Part shown: piece after piece, positions 26,761-36,094 of the stretch
Numbering within the stretch: the stretch's first letter is position 1
Layout of the letters: each line of letters opens with the position of its first letter
NCBI RefSeq assembly: GCF_010095445.2
Contig: NZ_WFGV02000011.1
Coordinates: 1-64,000, forward strand
Reading direction: 5' to 3'
Source of the DNA: Pseudomonas sp. TNT3
GTDB taxonomy: Bacteria > Pseudomonadota > Gammaproteobacteria > Pseudomonadales > Pseudomonadaceae
Length of the DNA: 64,000 nt
Notes under the pieces: model-generated
Databases searched by the model: none
What the model saw: only the letters and a program-made list of their open reading frames with translations
What the model was told of the DNA's origin: nothing
Program-made: the position numbers and the translations under genes

Positions 26761-29502
26761 ATGACTGATCTGTCCCCTATCCCGGGCCCTGCAAGCGTTG
26801 CCGTCGCGGCACTGGACGGACGTTTTTTCCGCCCCCCGTTGCCCGATGGCCATGTGCTTCGACCTCGTTTGTGCGAGCGCCTGAGTGCAGGTCTCGGTGG
26901 CAGGCTGTTGCTGGTCAGTGCGCCGGCAGGGTTTGGCAAGAGTTCGCTGGCGGTGGAATTCTGCCAGGGGCTACCGGCTCACTGGCAAAGCCTCTGGCTC
27001 GGATTGAGCCAGCGTGACAGTGATCCTGGCCGCTTTCTGGAACGACTGCTCGAAGGCCTTCAAGACTATTTCCCGAAACTCGGTAGCCAGTCACTGGGGC
27101 TGCTGAAAATGCGTCAGCGGCATCAACCGTTTGCCTTCGAAGAATGGCTGGACGGTTTGCTCGATGAGTTGGCCGTGCACTTGTTACCGACGGCGCCGTT
27201 GCTTCTCGTGCTGGACGATTACCATTTGGCCCAAGGGCCGGTGCTTGATCGTTGTCTGCAATTTTTCCTCAATCATCTTCCTGATGGCCTGCTCGTGATG
27301 GTCACCAGTCGGCAGCGTCCGGACTGGCACCTGGCGCGCCTGCGCTTGTCGCGGCAACTGCTCGAACTGCACGAACAGGACTTGCGCCTGACCCACGATG
27401 AAGCGCTGACGCTCCTCGATCGGCACAGCACGTCCTTGCGTGGCGAAGCGCTGGAGAACCTGATCCAGCGCAGTGAGGGCTGGGTTGCCGGGCTGCGATT
27501 CTGGCTGCTGGCCGCTTCGGAAGCGGGTACCGAGGGTGAATTACCCCAGTCCCTGCACGGCGGGGAAGGGTTGATCCGCGACTACTTGCTCGAAGAAGTC
27601 ATCGATTGCCTGCCCGCCGAAGTGCAGTCATTCCTGTACGACACCGCACCACAAGAACGTTTTTGCAGCGAGCTGTGCGACGCCGTTCGCGAAGCCCATG
27701 ACAGCGCCGAAATATTGCGTTTTCTGCTGGCCCATCAAGTGTTCCTGGTGCCGCTGGACGAGCACGGACATTGGTACCGCTACCACCATTTGTTTTCCGA
27801 TCTCTTGCGTACTCGCCCGACCGCACAGGTGATCGTGCCCGCCGCAAGCCTGCATCTGCGCGCCTGTCGCTGGTTCAACGCACAGGGCTTGCTGGATGAG
27901 GCCGTGGAGCAGGCGTTGCGCGCCGGGCATCTGGACGTCGCGGCGAACCTGGTACAGAACCTTTCTGAAGAACAACTCCTGGCCGAACAGAACGTCGGCA
28001 TGCTGCTGCGCTGGAAAATGGACTTGCCCGACAGCCTGCTGATCAGCACCCCTCGACTGATCGTGCTGTACAGCTGGGCGCTGGGGCTGGCCTGCCAACT
28101 GGACGCCGCCGAGGAGCTGGCCAGTCACCTGAGTCGCTTCCTGCCGGCCCCCTCGGCCACGGCGCAGAAATCCATGTTGGCGCAATGGCTGGCCTTGAGC
28201 GGAATCATCGCCCGTGGGCGCGGCAACCGCGAATTGACCCTGCTGTATTGCACCGAAGCGCTGGAGAGCCTTCCATCCAAGCGTTACGGCCAGCGATTGA
28301 TGTGCCTGTCGACCCTGTCCAATCTGGCCATTGCCGATGGCGACCTGTGGCGCGCGCGCGGGCTGAACCGTGACTCTCTGGAGCTGGCGCAACGGGTCGG
28401 CAATCCATTGTTCGAGGCGCTGGCCCATTACGACCGCGCCCGGGTGTTGCAGGCGCGAGGTGAGATTCTTCGTGCGCTGGATGAGGTCCGGCAGGGTTTA
28501 CGACGTTTGCAGGGCTTATCACCGCAACGGCTTTACGCCGTGCGCGCACGATTAACGTTGTACGAAGGGTTTCTGCTCGCCATGCGTCTGCAGCCACAGG
28601 CCGCCCGAGTACGCTTGCTGGCCGGGTTGAATGAAGCCCGGGCCTGTCGCGATATCAGCGTGTTGATCGGCCATTGCGTGATTGCCAGGCTTGAAGGCAA
28701 CAGCGGCGAGTTTGCCAAAGCTTTCGCTGAACTCGCCGAGGCCGAGCGGCTGATGCACATCTGGGACGTGCCGCCGATTTACTACCTGGCGATGATTACC
28801 CTGGTCAAATGCGAACTGTGGCTGGCCCAGGGACGCACGGACCTGGCTGAGGCCTGGCTGGCGCGCCTCGGCCAGACCTACAACGGCGAGCAACCCGCAG
28901 CACCCCCTGAGTTTCACCCGCAACTGCCGCTGCATATTGAATTGCAGCAGGCCCTGCTGGAAGTCATCCAGGGTCAACCGATGCTGGCCGAGGGGCGATT
29001 GAACGCCTTGCTCGAAAATGGTCAGCAGACGGGCCGGCAGATGCTCAGCGTGATGGCGCTGGTTCAGAAGACCGAGATTCTGCTGGCATCCAGCCGAGAG
29101 TCTCAGGCCCGGGATTCTTTCGCCCAGTCGCTTGAAGCGGCGAGTGGCGGTGTCCTGCAACCCTTCGAGCGTTTGTTGAGCAAACACCCCGACTGGTTGC
29201 GCGAGCAATTGCATCAACACGCAAAAAACGCCGTCACCCTCAGCTTGTCTGAACACTTGCCTGCGGTGGCGGCGCGCATCGCTATCGAGCCTTCGCACTC
29301 GTCGTGCGAACAACTCAGTACACGTGAACTCGCCGTGCTCAAACTGATTGCCCAAGGCTGTTCCAACCAGGAAATCAGCGACCAGCTGTTTATCTCCCTG
29401 CACACAGTCAAAACCCACGCCAGCCATATCAACAGCAAACTCGGCGTTGAGCGCAGGACCCAGGCGGTGGCGCGGGCTAAGGAATTGGGAGTATTGAGCT
29501 AG
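26761..29502 (+). CDS. LAL/MalT-type LuxR-family transcriptional activator
   Basis: A 913-residue ATP-dependent regulator. An N-terminal Walker A motif APAGFGKSS is at residues 54-62 and a Walker B-like VLDDYH at 150-155. The middle is a long helical, TPR-like sensor region. The C-terminal LuxR helix-turn-helix spans about 852-913 and includes STRELAVLKLIAQGCSNQEI and FISLHTVKTHASHI. It lies downstream of the ligase and DUF1302/DUF1329 genes and is the likely regulator of that cluster; this is inferred from position. Confidence 0.93.
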   Translation: MTDLSPIPGPASVAVAALDGRFFRPPLPDGHVLRPRLCERLSAGLGGRLLLVSAPAGFGKSSLAVEFCQGLPAHWQSLWLGLSQRDSDPGRFLERLLEGLQDYFPKLGSQSLGLLKMRQRHQPFAFEEWLDGLLDELAVHLLPTAPLLLVLDDYHLAQGPVLDRCLQFFLNHLPDGLLVMVTSRQRPDWHLARLRLSRQLLELHEQDLRLTHDEALTLLDRHSTSLRGEALENLIQRSEGWVAGLRFWLLAASEAGTEGELPQSLHGGEGLIRDYLLEEVIDCLPAEVQSFLYDTAPQERFCSELCDAVREAHDSAEILRFLLAHQVFLVPLDEHGHWYRYHHLFSDLLRTRPTAQVIVPAASLHLRACRWFNAQGLLDEAVEQALRAGHLDVAANLVQNLSEEQLLAEQNVGMLLRWKMDLPDSLLISTPRLIVLYSWALGLACQLDAAEELASHLSRFLPAPSATAQKSMLAQWLALSGIIARGRGNRELTLLYCTEALESLPSKRYGQRLMCLSTLSNLAIADGDLWRARGLNRDSLELAQRVGNPLFEALAHYDRARVLQARGEILRALDEVRQGLRRLQGLSPQRLYAVRARLTLYEGFLLAMRLQPQAARVRLLAGLNEARACRDISVLIGHCVIARLEGNSGEFAKAFAELAEAERLMHIWDVPPIYYLAMITLVKCELWLAQGRTDLAEAWLARLGQTYNGEQPAAPPEFHPQLPLHIELQQALLEVIQGQPMLAEGRLNALLENGQQTGRQMLSVMALVQKTEILLASSRESQARDSFAQSLEAASGGVLQPFERLLSKHPDWLREQLHQHAKNAVTLSLSEHLPAVAARIAIEPSHSSCEQLSTRELAVLKLIAQGCSNQEISDQLFISLHTVKTHASHINSKLGVERRTQAVARAKELGVLS

Positions 29503-29583
29503 CGCCTTTCCGATGACGGCGCTAGCGAATGGCTTGACGCAAATGTGCCAAAATTGCCTATTCATGTTTTTCGAGCACGCCCG

Positions 29584-30225
29584 ATGTCACAGATACCGAC
29601 CCTGATCCGCGAAACTTTTCCTGTCGGCCCGTTGCAGTGCAATTGCACGATCATCGGCGATCCGATCACCAAAAAGGCCATCGTGGTCGATCCGGGTGGC
29701 AACCACGAACTGATCCTGGCACGCCTCGATGCCCTTGGACTGAAGGTGGTCAGCATCATTCACACCCATGCGCACCTCGATCACTTCCTCGCCTCTGGTC
29801 AGATGAAGGAGAAAACCGGCGCAACCCTGCACCTTCACAAGGAAGATCAATTTCTTTGGGACAATCTGGAGATGCAATGCCAGATGTTCGGTGTTCCCTA
29901 CACCCCCGTGCCTTCGCCGGATCGCTGGTTGGCCGATGACGAAGAGCTGGCGTGTGGTTGTGGTGTCGCGCTGCACACGCCCGGCCATACGCCGGGCTCC
30001 ATGAGCTTTTGGTTTTCAGAGGCCAAGCTGCTGATCGCCGGAGATACGTTGTTCCGTCGTGGGGTAGGGCGCACGGATCTGTGGGGTGGTGATCAGGCGA
30101 CCATCGTGCGGTCGATCAAGCAGCGTTTGTATACCCTCGACGAAGACGCGACCGTCGTTACCGGTCACGGCCCGGACACGCGTTTGGGTGATGAAATGCG
30201 CGAGAACCCGTTTGTACGGGCCTGA
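29584..30225 (+). CDS. MBL-fold metallo-hydrolase (glyoxalase II-like)
   Basis: A 213-residue metallo-beta-lactamase-fold protein. The zinc motif THAHLDH is at residues 61-67, followed by LHTPGHTPGSMSFW near residue 130, AGDTLFRRGVGRTDLWGG near 155 and VVTGHGPDT near 196. This is the small glyoxalase II/YcbL-like group of thioester hydrolases. The ATG at 29584 is chosen over an upstream in-frame start at 29545; both have weak ribosome-binding sites. Confidence 0.9.
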   Translation: MSQIPTLIRETFPVGPLQCNCTIIGDPITKKAIVVDPGGNHELILARLDALGLKVVSIIHTHAHLDHFLASGQMKEKTGATLHLHKEDQFLWDNLEMQCQMFGVPYTPVPSPDRWLADDEELACGCGVALHTPGHTPGSMSFWFSEAKLLIAGDTLFRRGVGRTDLWGGDQATIVRSIKQRLYTLDEDATVVTGHGPDTRLGDEMRENPFVRA

Positions 30226-30343
30226 GGTCCGGTGGACGGAATTTTTACCGCTGGAAATGATCCAACGCCCGCAAAGGTCCAGCCCTCACAGTACGAATGC
30301 TTGAGTCCGTTGCCCCACAGAATTCAGAAAGTAGGAGCTCTTC

Positions 30344-31072
30344 ATGTTCACCACGCGTCGTTTGATTATTGTCGCTACTGCCATGGCCATGCTGTCTGGC
30401 TGTGCCTCGCCTAACCCGTATGACAACCAGGGTCAGGCTGATGGCGGTTCCACGGGCATGAGCAAAACAGCCAAGTACGGCGGCCTCGGCGCTCTGGCCG
30501 GTGCGCTCGCGGGTGCTGCCATTGACCACAACAACCGTGGCAAGGGTGCGCTGATCGGCGCTGCGGTGGTCGGTGCTTCTGCTGCCGGTTACGGTTATTA
30601 CGCTGATCAGCAAGAGAAGAAACTGCGTGCCAGCATGGCCAACACTGGCGTCGAAGTGCAGCGCCAGGGCGATCAGATCAAGTTGATCATGCCGGGCAAC
30701 ATCACATTCGCAACCGATTCGGCGAACATCGCTTCGAGCTTCTATCAGCCGTTGAACAACCTGGCGAGCTCATTGAAAGAATTCAGCCAGAACCAGATCG
30801 AAATCGTCGGCTACACCGACAGCACCGGCAGCCGTCAGCACAACATGGACCTGTCCCAGCGTCGCGCCCAAAGCGTTGCAACCTACCTGACGTCGCAAGG
30901 TGTCAGCGGTGCCAACCTGTCAGCTCGCGGTGCCGGTCCGGATAACCCGATTGCCAGCAACGGCGACGTCAATGGGCGGGCACAGAACCGTCGCGTCGAG
31001 GTCAACCTGAAGGCGATTCCGGGTCAGCAATACGGTGGCCAGCAGCAGGGCAACGTTCAGCAATACCCTTAA
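30344..31072 (+). CDS. OmpA-family peptidoglycan-associated lipoprotein (YiaD-like)
   Basis: A 242-residue lipoprotein with lipobox LSGC ending at Cys20. A Gly/Ala-rich segment follows at about residues 45-85 (GGLGALAGALAGAAIDHNNRGKG), like the glycine-zipper YMGG domain. The C-terminal OmpA domain spans about 110-230 and contains VGYTDSTGSRQHNMDLSQRRA and NGRAQNRRVEV, the peptidoglycan-binding residues. It likely links the outer membrane to the cell wall. The start follows TAGGAGC. Confidence 0.93.
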   Translation: MFTTRRLIIVATAMAMLSGCASPNPYDNQGQADGGSTGMSKTAKYGGLGALAGALAGAAIDHNNRGKGALIGAAVVGASAAGYGYYADQQEKKLRASMANTGVEVQRQGDQIKLIMPGNITFATDSANIASSFYQPLNNLASSLKEFSQNQIEIVGYTDSTGSRQHNMDLSQRRAQSVATYLTSQGVSGANLSARGAGPDNPIASNGDVNGRAQNRRVEVNLKAIPGQQYGGQQQGNVQQYP

Positions 31073-31088
31073 ACACCGCGTAACCCCT

Positions 31089-31175
31089 GTGGGAGTGAGC
31101 CTGCTCGCGATAGCGGTGTATCAGACGAATCCATGTCGCCTGATACACCGCTATCGCGAGCAGGCTCACTCCCAC
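31089..31175. repeat. Perfect 35-bp inverted repeat (REP type)
   Basis: Left arm 31089-31123 starts GTGGGAGTGAGCCTGCTCGC and right arm 31141-31175 is its exact complement, with a 17-base loop. It lies between the convergent OmpA-like gene and ehuA. A near-identical element occurs at 40874-40962, on the other side of the ectoine genes. Confidence 0.95.
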
Positions 31176-31196
31176 ATTAGATTCCCCTCAACATTC

Positions 31197-32072
31197 CTAA
31201 TTCGCCTCTTTCACCGCGCTGAGAAACGCGCAGGTACGTTCCTGCTGCGGGTGTTCGAAGACCTGCGTGGGTGTCCCTTGTTCATGAATCTGGCCCTTGT
31301 AGAAGAAGCACACCCGATCCGCGAATTCCCGGGCGAACCCCATCTGGTGCGTGACCATCAACATGGTCAGGTTGTGCTCGGTGCCGAGCTTGCGGATCAC
31401 ATTGAGCACTTCTCCGCATAATTCAGGGTCCAGCGCCGATGTCACCTCATCGAACAGCATGACTTTGGGCCGCATCGCCAACGCCCGGGCAATCGCCACC
31501 CGCTGTTGCTGGCCGCCGGACAGCTGCGAAGGGTAGTGCCCGAGTTTGCTGCCCAACCCCACCAGTTCCAACAAGTCCGCCGCGCGCTCCCGTGCCTCGG
31601 CGGGTTTCATGCCGAGCACCTGGACAGGCGCTTCAATGACGTTTTGCAACGCCGTCATGTGCGGGAACAGGTTGAAACTCTGGAACACCATGCCGATCTT
31701 GCCGCGCACCCGGCGTATATGCCGGTCATTGGCCGGCACCAGCACACCGTTGCGATTGGGCATATGCGTCAATAGGTCATCGTCGATGCGGATCACTCCG
31801 TCGTCGATGCCTTCCAGCGTCATCAAGACCCGCAACAGCGTAGATTTTCCCGAGCCACTCGGGCCGATGATCGCGACTTTTTCGCCCGGCGTGACGTCGA
31901 GGTTCAGGTGGTCGAGCACCGTGAAGTTACCGTAGCTCTTGGTGACGTCCTGGAAGCTGACGATCGGCTTGACCGATGAGGTTGCCTGCATGGCCGGGGT
32001 CTCCTGCGGGTGCAGCGAAGTCGCGTTGCCGTGCCGTGAAAAGTCGCTGGGTGTCGAAAGTGGAGAGGTCAT
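31197..32072 (-). CDS. ehuA: Ectoine/hydroxyectoine ABC transporter ATP-binding protein
   Basis: The 291-residue ATPase powers the Ehu importer. Walker A GPSGSGKST is at residues 70-78, the signature LSGGQQQR at 184-191, and Walker B MLFDEVTSALDP at about 205-216. The start codon overlaps the ehuD stop (TAATG), so translation is coupled. An N-terminal extension of about 33 residues precedes the usual start of the ATPase fold; the ATG at residue 28 is an alternative start. Confidence 0.9.
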   Translation of the reverse strand: MTSPLSTPSDFSRHGNATSLHPQETPAMQATSSVKPIVSFQDVTKSYGNFTVLDHLNLDVTPGEKVAIIGPSGSGKSTLLRVLMTLEGIDDGVIRIDDDLLTHMPNRNGVLVPANDRHIRRVRGKIGMVFQSFNLFPHMTALQNVIEAPVQVLGMKPAEARERAADLLELVGLGSKLGHYPSQLSGGQQQRVAIARALAMRPKVMLFDEVTSALDPELCGEVLNVIRKLGTEHNLTMLMVTHQMGFAREFADRVCFFYKGQIHEQGTPTQVFEHPQQERTCAFLSAVKEAN

Positions 32073-32728
32073 TAGCGTAGCTCCAGGCGCACTTCAAGGC
32101 GCCGTACCAGATAAGCCAAAGCGATGCTCAGGGCGAGGAAAAACAGACCGACCATGGTGATCGGCTCCAGATAGCGGAAGTTCTCGGAGCCGATGTTCTT
32201 GGCTTGCTGCATGATTTCCACCACGGTAATCGCCGACAGCACCGGCGTGTCCTTGAGCATCGCCACCAGGTAGTTGCCCAATGGCGGCAGGATCGGCCGC
32301 AGGGCCTGGGGCAAAATGATGTTGCGATAAGCGCTGTACGGAGCGATGTTCAGCGCCGTTACCGCCTCCCACTGCGCCCGGGGTACGGCGTCGAGACCGC
32401 CGCGATACACCTCGGCGATGTAGCAGGCGTAATGCAGGCCGATACCCAGAATCCCGACCTGCATGGCGGTCATGCTGACGCCGTAGTTGGGTAGCACGTA
32501 GTAGAGGAAATACACCTGGATCAGCAGCGGCGTGCTGCGGATGAACTCGATCAACCCTGTGGTCGGCCACGACAACCAAACCCTGCGGCTGCGTCGGCCA
32601 ATGGCCAGGAACAGACCCAGCACGATGGCGATCAGAAAGCCTATCAGGGTGATGCCTACGGTGTTGAGCGACGCGCGCAGCAAGTCCGGGAGGATTTGCC
32701 AGGCGTAGGTCCAGTCGAACAATGTCAT
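32072..32728 (-). CDS. ehuD: Ectoine/hydroxyectoine ABC transporter permease
   Basis: A 218-residue polar-amino-acid-type permease (HisM family). It has about five hydrophobic helices and the cytoplasmic coupling loop YRGGLDAVPRAQWEAVTAL with the EAA-type motif extended by LPQALRPILPPLGN. It overlaps ehuC by 4 bases (ATGA) and ehuA by 1 base, as expected for a translationally coupled transporter operon. Confidence 0.9.
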   Translation of the reverse strand: MTLFDWTYAWQILPDLLRASLNTVGITLIGFLIAIVLGLFLAIGRRSRRVWLSWPTTGLIEFIRSTPLLIQVYFLYYVLPNYGVSMTAMQVGILGIGLHYACYIAEVYRGGLDAVPRAQWEAVTALNIAPYSAYRNIILPQALRPILPPLGNYLVAMLKDTPVLSAITVVEIMQQAKNIGSENFRYLEPITMVGLFFLALSIALAYLVRRLEVRLELR

Positions 32729-33384
32729 GACAGACCTCCCCGCATCCGTCCGCGAGCCAGTCGGCGCTCAAGCGCACGCATGCCCAGGTTGATGGCTTGC
32801 GCCATGACGAAATACATCACCAGCGCCAGGCTGAAGATTTCCAGCGTCTGGAAGGTGGCCTGATCCAGTTGCCGAGCCCGGAAGCTCAGGTCGGACAACG
32901 TGATCAGCGAGACCAGTGACGTGTTTTTCAGCAGCTCGATCAGCAGGTTGGTACCCGGCGGGATAGCCGCCAGCAGCGCCTGGGGCAGGATGATTCGCCG
33001 GAAGCGCTTGTAACCACTGAAGTTGAGCGCCGTCGAGGCTTCATATTGGCCCTTGGGCACCGAGCTGATCGCCCCGCGCATCACTTCGGCCCCATAGGCG
33101 CCGATGTGCAGTCCGAGGCCGACGATGGCCACGCTGTAGGAGCTCAATTCGATGTTGAACGGCGGCAGCGGCAGTACAAAAAACAGCCAGAATAGCTGCA
33201 CGAGCAATGACGTGCCGCGAAACACTTCAATGTAGGCAACGGAAAACCAGCGCAGCGGCCGCCATGGCGACATGCGCCCGAGGGCCGCGAGGATGGCCGC
33301 GACAATCGCCAGTATCGAACCGAAGAAGGTCACCTGGAGCGTGACCCAGGCGCCTTGAATCAATAGCGGAAGTAATTCACCCAT
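32725..33384 (-). CDS. ehuC: Ectoine/hydroxyectoine ABC transporter permease
   Basis: A 219-residue HisM-type permease, partner of EhuD. Helices flank the coupling motif MRGAISSVPKGQYEASTAL and LPQALLAAIPPGTN. It starts 69 bases downstream of ehuB and overlaps ehuD by 4 bases. The identity as Ehu rests on the neighbouring ectoine catabolic genes; by fold alone it is a polar amino-acid permease. Confidence 0.88.
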   Translation of the reverse strand: MGELLPLLIQGAWVTLQVTFFGSILAIVAAILAALGRMSPWRPLRWFSVAYIEVFRGTSLLVQLFWLFFVLPLPPFNIELSSYSVAIVGLGLHIGAYGAEVMRGAISSVPKGQYEASTALNFSGYKRFRRIILPQALLAAIPPGTNLLIELLKNTSLVSLITLSDLSFRARQLDQATFQTLEIFSLALVMYFVMAQAINLGMRALERRLARGRMRGGLS

Positions 33385-33453
33385 GGTTTAAACCTGGCCA
33401 TCCGGATTAAGCAGGGAAAAAGGCATCGCGCCGTGGCGCCATGCCTGTTTCGA

Positions 33454-34311
33454 CTATTGAGCGCAGAGCTCGGCAGCCGTTTTGCTTGTCACGTTGGACT
33501 TGTCGAACCCGAAAGGGGCAACCGCCTTCAGGTGCTCTTCGGAGCCCAGCCACTTTTTCAGCTCGGCGTTGACCGCATCACGCAGGTCTTTATCTTCCGG
33601 GCGGAAGGCGAGGGCGCCGTAGCCGATATGCGATGGGTCATCCTTGAATTCGGTGACCGCTTCGACTTTCTCGCCCCCCTTGCTGGCCAGACCTTTCATG
33701 GTCAACTGAGTGCCCACGGCGGCATCGGCACGCCCGGCGCGCACGGCCTGCAGCTGAGCGGTCGTGTCGGGCACCTGAAGAATCTGCGAGTCTTTCACAC
33801 CGGAATCCCGGGCATACGCCAGGTTCACCGTGCCGGCCATGATCGCCAGTTTCACGTCAGGGTTTTTGGCGATGTCTTCATAGCTGTGCAGGTTTTTTGG
33901 ATTGCCTTTAGCCGTCAGCAGAGCGTCCGGCAGCTGATATTGCGGGTCGGTGAACAGCACCTGCTTACATCGTGCGGGCGTGATGTACATGCCTGCCGCA
34001 ATCACATCGAACCGACCGGCGCGCAGGCCCGGGATCAATGAACCCCATTCGGTCAAAACGCCATCGACTTTTTTGATGCCCATTTTGGCAAAGATTATTT
34101 TGGCGATTTCCGGCGACTCACCGGTGACGCTGCCGTCAGTCTCGGTAAAAGCGAACGGGGTTTCGTTGGCATAGCCGACGCGAATGCTGCTGTTCTGTTT
34201 GACGGTTTCCAGCGTGCTGGCGGCGTGAGCGCTGGCGGCCAGGCCGAACATCGCGCAAGCCACGAACAGGCGACGCAAAGCGTGAGGGGTACCAAAGGGG
34301 AAATTGCTCAT
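33454..34311 (-). CDS. ehuB: Ectoine/hydroxyectoine substrate-binding protein
   Basis: A 285-residue periplasmic binding protein of the SBP_bac_3 family. A signal peptide covers about residues 1-31 (LRRLFVACAMFGLAASAHAA). The mature part has IRVGYANETPFAFTETDGSVTGESPEIA near residue 46, a family pattern in which aromatic residues cage the ligand. It is the first gene of the ehuBCDA operon, divergent from enuR. It would capture ectoine for import. Confidence 0.9.
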   Translation of the reverse strand: MSNFPFGTPHALRRLFVACAMFGLAASAHAASTLETVKQNSSIRVGYANETPFAFTETDGSVTGESPEIAKIIFAKMGIKKVDGVLTEWGSLIPGLRAGRFDVIAAGMYITPARCKQVLFTDPQYQLPDALLTAKGNPKNLHSYEDIAKNPDVKLAIMAGTVNLAYARDSGVKDSQILQVPDTTAQLQAVRAGRADAAVGTQLTMKGLASKGGEKVEAVTEFKDDPSHIGYGALAFRPEDKDLRDAVNAELKKWLGSEEHLKAVAPFGFDKSNVTSKTAAELCAQ

Positions 34312-34416
34312 CGATAAAATCTCCTGTTTCTTGTGGACCCGTCGTCGACGGCTCTGTGGTAGGAGGCAGTGTTACAAGAGCAAAGCGTACAAGGGCCGAT
34401 TCCATTGAATGGGACA

Positions 34417-34430
34417 CTGCACCGGTACAG
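34417..34430. promoter_or_regulatory. Near-palindrome CTGCACCGGTACAG between ehuB and enuR
   Basis: A 14-base palindrome with one mismatched pair in the divergent control region. GntR/MocR-type regulators such as EnuR bind short dyads in such positions, so this is a candidate EnuR operator. Binding is not shown by the sequence. Confidence 0.4.
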
Positions 34431-34592
34431 ATCGATTGATTTTATTGTGGGGGCTTGAGGACAGCCCGTGCATCGACCTTGAACCGAGCATACAAAAGCC
34501 CTGCGCATCATTGCATTGCACTAGGACAATTGCTTTGCATGGATTCTCGCGGGATGCTGTTCCGACGAGCACAGACGCGGGTTTGAACGCTG

Positions 34593-35987
34593 ATGGACAA
34601 GTGGAAAGCAGCATTGGAAATGGCCCGCAGTGGCGAGTCCAAATACAAGATCCTGGTGCAGGCGATCGCCGACGACATCGAACAGGGTGTCCTGGCCAAC
34701 GATCAGCGCCTGCCCCCTCAGCGGCACGTGGCCGATGCCATGGGGATCAGCGTGCAGACAGTCACCAATGCCTATAAAGAACTCGAGCGCCAGGGCCTGG
34801 TCCGTTGCGAGGTCGGGCGCGGCAGCTTTGTGTCGCGGCGCATGAGCGATCGGGTGGCCACGTACATTCTCGACAGCCCTGAACGGGCACTGGTGGATTT
34901 TTCCATCACGCGGATCATGCACACTCGCGAGCATGATCTGTTCTGGCGCGAGACCTGCCGCGAGCTCAGCACCGAAGAAGATCAGCCGTGGATTCACGCG
35001 TTTCGCCCGATCGCCGGTTTCGAATCGCACCGCGAAGCGGCCATGCACTGGATCGGCCGCCAGGGACTGAAAGTCGAGCGCGATGACATCCTGATCACCA
35101 ACGGCGCGGCGCACGGGATTTTTCTCGCACTGGCCTCGCTGGCCGGCCCTGATGATGTGGTGCTCTGCGAAGGGGTCACCGACCACGGTGTGATCGGCAA
35201 CTCTCAGGTGCTGGGCTTCACCCTCAAGGGGTTGGAGATGGATCGCTATGGCATCGACCCGGAACATTTCGAAGACATGTGCAGCAACGAGCGGATCACC
35301 GCGCTGGTGTGCACGCCGAACCTGAATAACCCAACCACCAGCCTGATGCCGGACAGTCGCCGGCGTGAAATCGCCGAGATTGCCCGGCGTTTCGGCGTGC
35401 ACGTCATCGAAGACGATGTGTACGGCCCTTTGCTGGATGAACAGCGGGCGCCGCCGATCAGTCATTACCTGCCGGAGCTGTCGTTCTACTGCACCAGCAT
35501 GACCAAGTCGGTGCTGACCGGTTTGCGCATCGGCTACCTCGTGGTGCCCAAGCGCCTGGCGTTGCGCACCGAGAGCATTCTGCGGGTGAACAGCTGGATG
35601 GCTACGCCGATGGTTTCCGAGATCGCCGCTCGATGGATTCGCGACGGTCGCGCCGACACGCTGGTGCGCTTGCAACGTAAATTACTGGCCGGACGCCAGG
35701 CGATGATCACCGAATACCTGGATGACTACGTGCTTGCCCAACACCCCCATGCGTTGAATGCCTGGATCGGCATCCCGCCACATTGGGAGCTCGACAGCCT
35801 GGTGCGGGCGCTGCGTCACAAGCACATTGCAGTCACGTCCCCTGACCCGTTCACTGTGCGCGGCACGCCTCGTCCGCGCGCGGTCCGGGTGTGTGTGGGC
35901 GCTGAATGCAGCGACGAAGAAATGCGCAATGCGTTGATCGGCATGCGCGAGATTTTTGGTCAGTACCCGCAAATTCACGATTTCTAG
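34593..35987 (+). CDS. enuR: MocR/GabR-type ectoine-responsive regulator
   Basis: A 464-residue fusion of a GntR winged helix (about residues 10-75, with QTVTNAYKELERQGLVRCEVGRGSFV) and an aminotransferase-like domain. The PLP-binding lysine is Lys305 in SMTKSVLTGLR. In other bacteria EnuR binds PLP-linked intermediates of ectoine breakdown and derepresses the uptake and catabolic genes. Position at the head of the eut/doe genes, divergent from ehuB, supports this. The ATG at 34593 lacks a strong ribosome-binding site. Confidence 0.9.
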   Translation: MDKWKAALEMARSGESKYKILVQAIADDIEQGVLANDQRLPPQRHVADAMGISVQTVTNAYKELERQGLVRCEVGRGSFVSRRMSDRVATYILDSPERALVDFSITRIMHTREHDLFWRETCRELSTEEDQPWIHAFRPIAGFESHREAAMHWIGRQGLKVERDDILITNGAAHGIFLALASLAGPDDVVLCEGVTDHGVIGNSQVLGFTLKGLEMDRYGIDPEHFEDMCSNERITALVCTPNLNNPTTSLMPDSRRREIAEIARRFGVHVIEDDVYGPLLDEQRAPPISHYLPELSFYCTSMTKSVLTGLRIGYLVVPKRLALRTESILRVNSWMATPMVSEIAARWIRDGRADTLVRLQRKLLAGRQAMITEYLDDYVLAQHPHALNAWIGIPPHWELDSLVRALRHKHIAVTSPDPFTVRGTPRPRAVRVCVGAECSDEEMRNALIGMREIFGQYPQIHDF

Positions 35988-36094
35988 ACGGAAAAAAGAT
36001 CGTAAAAAGTTTGTCGGCTAAATTGACCTAGTACATTCATTGCGACAATCCAGCCCTCTTAGACTGCGCCCAACACCTCTGTCGGGATGCGGTC

